Positions 57,801 through 64,000 of a stretch of 64,000 nucleotides of DNA are shown piece after piece (within the stretch, counting starts at the first letter, position 1; each line of letters opens with the position of its first letter). Origin of the DNA: Prunus persica (taxonomy: Eukaryota; Streptophyta; Magnoliopsida; Rosales; Rosaceae); assembly GCF_000346465.2 (NCBI RefSeq), contig NC_034009.1, forward strand, positions 32,777,251 through 32,841,250, given 5' to 3'. Both the position numbers and the translations under genes were made by a program. Under the pieces are notes generated by a model. It saw only the letters and a list, made by a program, of their open reading frames with translations, was not told the origin of the DNA and made no database searches.

Positions 57801-60800
57801 ACCTCCCAAGCAGCCACAAAATTATGGTTTGCTTCCACTTTGCTCCAATCTTTCACCATTTTCCTTCGCATCCCAAGAATTTGGAGCCACCACAACGGTG
57901 CTCCTGGGTAGGGGAAGGTGAAGGCTGTTGGGGTGGCGGAGGGGTGTGATGGAGGAGTGGCGGTTTGGTTATCATCTTTGTAGTTTTGTATTTATCTTTT
58001 TTATCAATTAAAACTCTATGTGTAAGTAATTTGCTGACATTATCTGTTACAAAGCATTAAGTCTAATCAACACAAAGCTCCCACCTGGTCAAGATGAATC
58101 ACACTAAAGAAAAATCTAAAGGGCGACGATAAGGCCAAGACGCCTTTCCCATATAATAAAATAAATAAATCCACCTCCTAAAGCCGACTACATAGCCCTA
58201 TATATGATACATTTCCTAAACCATCCTGCATCATGATGATATAAGAAGCTGCATAATCAACAAATTTATTCAGGACTTATAAGTTGATAAACACACTGCA
58301 TATTAAGCATATACAAATTTATTTGATTAAGTGGTTTTCACTAGGTGGTAAAGGCATGCAGAAGATGATCGGATGGGTTCAAGACACAAATCATTGTAAT
58401 TACTTGTCACATTGACTCGATCGACAACAAAAGAAGTTCACCTCAATTCCTACTCATTCAAAATATAAAAGCATACGACATCATAACATGGAATCACCAA
58501 AAAAATACAAGAAAAAATGTCTTATCAACCAAATTAGGTAAACTTCAACTTAAAGCAAGCAAGATGTTGCAGACAGTATTTTGGCTGTAGAATATAATAT
58601 ACCAAAGAGGAATTTGCAAACAATTCAACAAACACCGGCTAAATATCTGTTTTGTGGCCTCATCATTATTTACAACCATCTGCGCCTCCACATATTGCTT
58701 CCAATATTTTGCCTGGAGAGAAGGGAAACAGCAATAATCAGCTAAATACAAAACACTATTTTCCAAACATAGGAAAGATAATGAGATAACTAAACAGATT
58801 TTAGACTTCTCCACAAAAAAAAAAAAAATTAGCATTTATGTCCTCTGTGTCCAGTACTCCTCGAAATGCTTAACATGAGTTTAAATAAAACAGTTTAAGG
58901 GGATGTAGTTTTTGTAGACTTCCATATTAAGTCTTGCAGAGTTCGACATACTTCCTTCACAGATTTATAAGGATTATGAGACTTTTTTTTTCTCATTTTT
59001 TGGGAGATTTCGTGACAAGTAGATTATAAAACCTATCCTCAACGGCTTGTAGTCAGACCGAGCCCTTCCCAACTTGAATAGCAAGGGTCTAAGCCTGAAT
59101 TCCATCTAGGACTCATACAACCACCCATATTTTTGTTTTCTTTATATTTTTAAGTCATCTCCGTCATATAATATTTTATTTATGTTAATTGATATTTAAT
59201 AAGCATATGATCTGTCACAAAACCCCGATTAAGGTACTTAGGCCATGTTTGGTGAGTTGGATTATGTAGATGGATAGGATTCATAATCCTAATCAAATGT
59301 TTGGTGGCCTAAAAAGAACATGGATTGGATTATGTCTAATCCTACTAGAGCCAAAGTAGGATTATGAATCCTACTCAAATGTTGGGATTAAGTTGGATTG
59401 GATTATGTCTAATCCTACTAAGCCATGTAATAGCACATTTCAATTAATCCAACCCCTTAATCATGTGTAACACCAAACACATCATTGGATTAGTGTTATC
59501 ATTTCCAATCCAATGCAATCCAATCCTACTTCATAATCCAATCCAATCCCAGTCACCAAACATGGCCTTAGAGAGAAGTTCTCCAAACAAGTGTTTACTT
59601 CAAAGAGAAGTACTTTAAGCAACTAGGAGTTCAGATACAAGACATTCTTCTTCAATAACCAAGGCCCAGTGCCCCCAAAAAATCATAGCTCCATTCTTTC
59701 CACACTTCACAACCATCCTATGAAAATATAATATTTTTTAAAACCTTAACGGTACAAATGATGGCCCTTCCCACAAGTCACAGCCACTCTACCTAATAGG
59801 GCCACAGAAACTTTTGTACTCAGTCTTCAACAACAAAAGTAAATCATGCTAATTCCAAGATGTAGGAAGATAGTGGATATGGAACTTAAAAACTTCAACA
59901 AAAATAATATAAGATGCTAATTCCAGGAGTACAAAAGTTCATAATTGAAACTCCAAAAATCACAGAGCTCATAATATCCACATACCCTAACTTTGCAATT
60001 AATTCATTCCTTGAAATGAAAAATGGAAAGCTGGCCAGGAATAAGAAAACATTAAATATAGACAAAAAAAATGTCTGTAACATACTCAACAAACAAATAT
60101 TCTCTGCACCCTTAGGTGTAATCCAGTTTGTAACAGAAACAGTCAAAATAATAACATAACCATGTCATAAGAAAGGGCAAAGAGTGCCCACCCTACTATG
60201 GGATGACTAATGATCAGAAAATACCAATGAAATATTTTCAACTCTACGGAAAACACCAATGATCAGAAAACAAGCTCTTCTATTCTCTTCGCAAATGGGC
60301 CAGAAAATTGCAAATTGACAAATTTTCCATAAGATAAAAATTCAACCTAATTGAAACCTGCTTCAATTCCAGGTTAGTCCCAAGAATTAACACCAAAATT
60401 CTGGTAAATAGCTAAGCACCTTGTGTATCAAAACAACTCTCTGTTAAGCAGAAAAAACAAGATAACCAGCCCTTATACTTGATACTCCAGTGTCTAAGTC
60501 GTCAGTCTAAAAATTGGGCATGCAATCTATTCTTCAATCCAAAAACAAAAACAGAAAAGCAAAATTTAAATAGAACTCCACTGAAAAATAGAGTGATCTA
60601 ATACAACAAAGCCAAAATATAAAAAGTATATTACATACAGCTACATATATAGGAGTGTTCAGACAGATAACATTAGGTATTTTAATAAGATGCAACATTA
60701 GGTATTTTAATAAGATGCATACCATATTTTAAAGTCTTTGGATGAAAGTCTAAACAGTTGACATTATAATGGCTTAGAGCATGTAAGTAAATGATATATT

Positions 60801-61625
60801 TTGAACTAACCGTTTGGATATTCATCCAATACCTTAAAGCATGGTAGATTTATTGTTAAAGTAATTAACATTAGGTGCCTAAACATTCCTTGTGGGTTGT
60901 CCAAGATCCAAGTTTAAATAGAATTGCAATGAACTAAAGAATGATCTAAAGAACGTAAAGCCACAAGATAAAGAATACATTATTTGTATATATAGCAGTT
61001 AGAAGGAACTCACCGCAGTGGGAAACACCGTCAAAAGTTGCTCATATATTGGTGCTGCCTCTGAAATAGGCAAATGCTAAATGGAAAGATATATGAATAA
61101 AAATCAGGTGTACCTCCAAATAAATTATCCCAAAAAAGAAAAGCTGAAATAGGGCAGAGTTGCAGTGTCATACTAGTGCCTCATTGGCTAGACTTTCGGT
61201 GGCTTCAACATTGTATTTATCATCCACGAGTTTGCGATCTGAAAAGTTGTATAACATAAAAAAATTAAAACGAAAAGACAAAACAAAAGGAGAATCTATG
61301 AATATATATATATATATATATGTGTGTATATAAGGATTCGGGGGACACACAAAAAGCCACAAATTTATACACATATTTTCTACCCTTAGATTAAAGCAGT
61401 TTAATGGCTAATATTGCATTGGAAAAGAAATCAATACCCTCTCAACCATATGATTAATATGCCTTGGAAATAACTAGAGCCTTCAAGATTCTATGACAAC
61501 AACTAGAGCATTCAAAGCCTTAATCTTCTTATCTCACTACATTTGATAAAACTGAACTGCCTGCATAGCAAAAACCAATATCAAAACTCACCTTGATCTC
61601 CAACTCGTCTGAACTCGGCTTCCAT
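41963..61625 (-). CDS. CSTF77: Cleavage stimulation factor subunit 77 (Suppressor of forked), 23 coding exons
   Basis: CstF77 is the HAT-repeat scaffold of the cleavage stimulation factor in mRNA 3'-end formation in the nucleus. Exons, 5' to 3': 61592-61625, 61174-61238, 61014-61076, 58603-58712, 56997-57097, 56220-56281, 54545-54685, 54284-54412, 53821-53867, 52903-52966, 52025-52145, 51757-51815, 51591-51659, 49980-50120, 49185-49249, 48296-48392, 46779-46838, 45494-45646, 44934-45000, 44729-44830, 43578-43751, 42854-43063, 41963-42120. All phases match; 2292 nt, 763 residues. Conserved blocks: HLPISEAAPIYEQLL, KYWKQYVEAQMVVNNDEATK, IFSRCLLNCLQIPLWRCYIR, QLWKEYENFENSVSRQ, WFDYA-like PDLWYDYAMWHAKS, YADFLTRLNDDRNIRALFER. 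The C terminus is Pro/Ser-rich and ends FRIRQIQKARG...SGDLSGSTG. One intron (after 54284) uses a GC donor. The ATG at 61625 lies in a small first exon; a noncoding leader exon probably ends at 61963. Confidence 0.96.
42517..42634 (+). mobile_element. SINE in the last CSTF77 intron
   Basis: A-box-like GGTCTAGCCTAGTGG and B-box-like AGGTTCTAAGCCCC, then a C/T-rich stretch and an A tail (42621-42629). Near-identical flanks GAATATGAG (42508-42516) and GAACATGAG (42635-42643) are a probable target duplication. Confidence 0.65.
44831..44933 (-). repeat. Tandem duplication filling CSTF77 intron 19
   Basis: The 103-bp intron consists of two near-copies of CAGAAAGGGCAGAGATTACT followed by AAGTAATGGCCAAACAGTAC or AAGTAATAACCAAACAATAG. 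On the gene strand the duplication repeats TTTGTAG next to GTACC/TTGGTACTG, so it includes part of the exon 19 boundary. Confidence 0.75.
46029..46521 (+). mobile_element. Gypsy-type solo LTR in CSTF77 intron 17
   Basis: 493 bp from TGATGCAGGACGCGTAGG to GTACTACATCA, with 5-bp duplication CAAGG at 46024-46028 and 46522-46526. TATAAATACCC at about 46232 fits an LTR promoter. The TGATGCAGGA start resembles the LTR at 25107, suggesting related families. Antisense to the host gene. Confidence 0.88.
49380..49610. repeat. Degenerate CTAGGGT/GGGACC minisatellite in CSTF77 intron 14
   Basis: Irregular repeats of TAGG(A/G)(C/T), GGGACC, GGAGTC and CTAGGGT-like words over about 230 bp, with no reading frame. 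The next 200 bp (AGAGCATTCCTAACC ... ATTCCTTGAAGCC) look like a separate short repeat. Confidence 0.5.
51824..51891 (-). repeat. (GA/CT)34 microsatellite at a CSTF77 splice acceptor
   Basis: 68 bp of pure GA on the plus strand. On the gene strand it is CT and leads into CCCCATCAG|ACTCGG, the acceptor of exon 12 (51815). It therefore is the polypyrimidine tract of this intron. Confidence 0.95.
53164..53194. repeat. Interstitial telomere-type repeat (TTTAGGG)4
   Basis: GGTTTAGGGTTTAGGGTTTA continues to a fourth TTTAGGG unit, in CSTF77 intron 9. Plant telomere motif. Confidence 0.9.
53285..53300 (+). other. Isolated Met-tRNA primer-site-like sequence
   Basis: CATGGTATCAGAGCCTTC in CSTF77 intron 9 matches plant LTR-element primer sites, hinting at a retroelement remnant (about 53200-53460), but no LTR was identified around it. 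Confidence 0.4.
57649..58185. repeat. Direct repeat pair in CSTF77 intron 4
   Basis: A segment of about 160-170 bp starting TGCTGAAATTATCTGTTGCC (57649) recurs as TGCTGACATTATCTGTTACA (58031), including CACAAAGCTCCCACCTGGTC in both. The copies differ by substitutions and small gaps. A G-rich stretch (57900-57970) lies between them. Confidence 0.85.
59241..59567. mobile_element. Tourist-like (PIF/Harbinger) MITE in CSTF77 intron 3
   Basis: Terminal repeats GGCCATGTTTGGTGAGTTGG and, inverted, GGCCATGTTTGGTGACTGGG. TTA target duplications lie at 59238-59240 and 59568-59570. The interior is built from GGATTATG/TAATCC words. Intron 3 runs between coding exons 3 and 4. Confidence 0.88.
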
Positions 61626-61962
61626 ATGCCACTGTAATTGTAGACCTGCATTACAAACCCAATATTTTACAGGATCGCAGTGTTCAAAGTTCAAACATCT
61701 ATTTCATGTGATTTACTTATTAAAGGAATTTAAATTTTCAACGAAACAAGTTGTAATATCCCTTCTGTACGAATATCCAACAATTATCCATCTACTTTCT
61801 TATTAAATATTGCCAACATACTATAGATTGACAAACTCCGAACCTAATTAATTAAGGATAATAAAAAATACGATACCAGAAAGGCAATCCCTAGAAGAAA
61901 CAAACCAATTATCACCTAATAAGATTGACAAAGAAGGAGAACGAAAACTAAATTACACTTAC

Positions 61963-62620
61963 CTCTTTAATTGACCAAATGCTGATATCAATAACAACTC
62001 AAGCGTTAGTTGTCAAAGAAGAATAATGAAATATGGAGGACGAATAACCGAAGGAGAAGGGTAAGGAGCAAGGCAATTGGCTTCACAATTTATCGGTGAA
62101 TAACTGGAGAAAAGAAGGAAGAAGAAGAAAATCGATCAACCGAAGAAGCATTGCATAAGTAGTAAGAAAGGGAATGGAAAAACAAAAACTATTTCAGTAC
62201 CCTTCAGTATAATTAAAGAGGGTGCAAGAAGAAGACGAGGGAGGGGATGGCACTGTGCTGGTAAAAGTTACTTTTTTTTTAGGGAGAATTTGAGTTACAC
62301 CACTAGGTTTGGTGTGGGTCGGGGATCTGAGTTTGAGAGGGGGCAGGGGTTCTGGGTCGGGGAAGGGATGGGGATTTGGCCCGGGAAGGGAGAAAAGAGA
62401 CAGAAGGGGATGTGATGGCTGTTGGGGTGGGGGAGTGGTGAGTGATGACTGTTGGGATGGAGGTGGGGGAGGTGATGACGGTCGGGAACGGGCAGGGGAG
62501 GTGAGAGAGTGGTTTTCATCTTGCTTAATATGATTTATTTAATTTTTTTTAATATATATTATTTCTATTCAATAATATAAGAAAATTACGTATATAATAC
62601 CTGAATTGTCTTATGTATAG
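61963..62620 (-). promoter_or_regulatory. CSTF77 leader exon and promoter region with G-rich tract
   Basis: A consensus donor on the minus strand (GAG|GTAAGTG) gives a leader exon ending at 61963, spliced to the acceptor before 61645 (GCAG|GTCTAC). Upstream, 62300-62510 is very G-rich on the plus strand (GGGGGCAGGGG, GGGGTGGGGGAG, GGAGGTGGGGGAGG). The transcription start is not determined. Confidence 0.5.
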
Positions 62621-63325
62621 GGTATAGCCGGTCGGCTATACTATTTATAAAAAAAAGACCTAAATAACGCCGCCGGGCTATAATTTTTTTTTTATAATAA
62701 AAAACATAATATAGCCGATCAGCTAGACTATTTTTATTATTAAAAACATAGTGTATGGCCGGTGGCTATACTATTTATAAAATAAATAAATAATACACCT
62801 ACTGGCGCCAAACACCCATTTCGCCATGTGTCAAACATCGTATAGCCGGATGGCTATACTGTTTTTTTTAAAACGTAGTATAGCCGGACGGCTATACTAT
62901 TTTTATTATCAAAAAAAATTGGAGTATAGCCACGCGGTTATACTATTTATAAAAAAAGAAACCCACATGTCAAAAAAGTATATCCCGCAGGCCATACTAT
63001 TTTTTATAATAAATTTTATTATTAAAAATCAAAGTATAGCCGCTCGGCTATACTATTTAGAGAAAAAAAAATGCTGCCTGGTCCCTAGCGCCCATTTGGC
63101 CACGTGTCAAAAATAGTATAGCCGATTGGCTATACATTTTTTATAGCCTATCAGTTATATTGTCTTTTTTTTTTTAAAACCCAGTATAGCCGCGCGGCGA
63201 TACTATATAATAAAAATCGGACCACACGCCTGGTGTGGCGCCTAGCAACAACTTCGCAACGTGTCAAAAATAGTATAGTCGTGCGGCTATACGGTTTTAG
63301 TATATTATATTTAATCAGAGTTGTT
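62617..63325. repeat. Palindrome array 2, about 13 units
   Basis: Units near 62621, 62655, 62705, 62752, 62840, 62878, 62925, 62980, 63032, 63116, 63143, 63183 and 63270 are variants of GTATAGCCG-NN-CGGCTATAC, joined by TATTTATAAAAAA linkers. Three long linkers share GGCGCC or AGCGCC, then a CCA(C/T)GTGTCAAA or CAACGTGTCAAA word. The array ends CGGCTATACGGTTTTAGTAT|ATTATATTTAA as array 1 does. Open frames here are artefacts. Confidence 0.87.
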
Positions 63326-63944
63326 CTAGGAAAATACTTTCTTTCTTTCAACCAAAATGTGAGCTTGCTACTAGTTGAAGGAGTTCGAACTAGAAAATCT
63401 GTTTCGAGAATTTATTGGAAAGTCTAATTAAGTCTTGGCTTTACGCAAATTTTTAGGCCAGCATAATTGGTTTCCTACTTTTGATCATATAATTTCTGTC
63501 TTATGTAGAGCTAGGCTGCTTTCCAAGTCCTTGTGTTTGTAGGTGTAATTATTTCTGTGCAATTATGTCTTCTGTTGCACTAGAAATTCATAGTAAGCGA
63601 TCATTCACATACATATTAGATGAATGTAATAACTTAAATGAATCATATAAATGTACACAACAATTATTAATCATAATTCCTCGTGTATACAAAGATAAGT
63701 TTGAGTGAATATTTAAACATGGGATTGTGCTTTGATGTGCTACTGATTTTAAAGATGAGAGAGAGAGAGAGAGCATATGTTTTGATGACAATTCCATGCG
63801 GTATATTCAACATATAGTAGTGTGATTCTGTTAAACTTCTGGAAATGATCCTCATTCTCATCTCCTTGGGTATGTAAGTAAATTGGCTGTGTGTTGGCGG
63901 GTTGAGTGATAAAAAGTCCAAGTATTACATTTTTTATTATTAAA
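63326..63944. other. Spacer between palindrome arrays
   Basis: AT-rich, with a short GA microsatellite at about 63757-63772. No gene recognised. Confidence 0.5.
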
Positions 63945-64000
63945 AAGTCCAGTATAGCCGATCGGCTATACTATTTATAAAAAATTTAAAAAACCTCCTC
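63945..64000. repeat. Palindrome array 3 (runs out of the window)
   Basis: Opens with a perfect 22-bp palindrome at 63951-63972 with core GTATAGCCGATCGGCTATAC, followed by the usual TATTTATAAAAAA linker. Confidence 0.8.

Noticed and set aside
62826..63427. Open frames of 64-96 residues at the right end
   Set aside because: They run through the palindrome array and read repeated (S/A)RLY motifs from its units.

Overview
The window is nuclear DNA from a woody eudicot, most likely Rosaceae. Introns are large, the intergenic DNA is AT-rich and full of transposable elements, Cassandra (5S-carrying TRIM) elements are present, and there are two assembly gaps (100 N and 210 N), so this is a draft plant assembly. 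The family-level call is an inference from repeat style and gene similarity; the genus is not determined.

Four complete protein-coding genes could be resolved. (1) FTRA, the ferredoxin-thioredoxin reductase variable subunit, is a single exon on the minus strand at 2035-2559. (2) APY7-like apyrase has two exons on the plus strand at 15806-19088. (3) RUS1 (ROOT UVB SENSITIVE 1, DUF647) has seven exons on the plus strand at 26274-31293. (4) CSTF77 (cleavage stimulation factor 77, Suppressor of forked) has 23 coding exons on the minus strand at 41963-61625, and every junction was joined in frame. The left edge holds the last exon of an unidentified plus-strand gene. A decayed SirB1-domain gene lies on the minus strand at 35634-37269. 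The genes are unrelated housekeeping or organelle genes; no operon-like cooperation is expected.

Much of the rest is mobile DNA. From 6272 to 14889 two complete non-autonomous LTR elements lie 24 bp apart, each with LTRs, primer-site and polypurine signals and a perfect 5-bp target duplication. The first (minus strand) has a Cassandra element nested in it. The second (plus strand) has near-identical 157-bp LTRs, carries a captured CBSX5-like gene fragment and an intact antisense coiled-coil ORF, and holds several palindromic repeat families. Elsewhere there is a Cassandra solo LTR with a paralogous empty site, a gypsy-type LTR with internal tail, a gypsy-type solo LTR inside a CSTF77 intron, a decayed Ty1/copia pol (38134-41330), three tRNA-type SINEs, several MITEs, a nested inverted-repeat (Mutator-like) element, and a large AT-rich foldback.

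The least explained structures are three clusters of a short palindrome centred on GTATAGCCG/CGGCTATAC (37377-37770, 62617-63325, 63945 to the window end), the recurrent CTTGAAGTTCC-type palindromes inside the 6.1-kb element, and a 68-bp CT microsatellite that forms the polypyrimidine tract of a CSTF77 splice acceptor.
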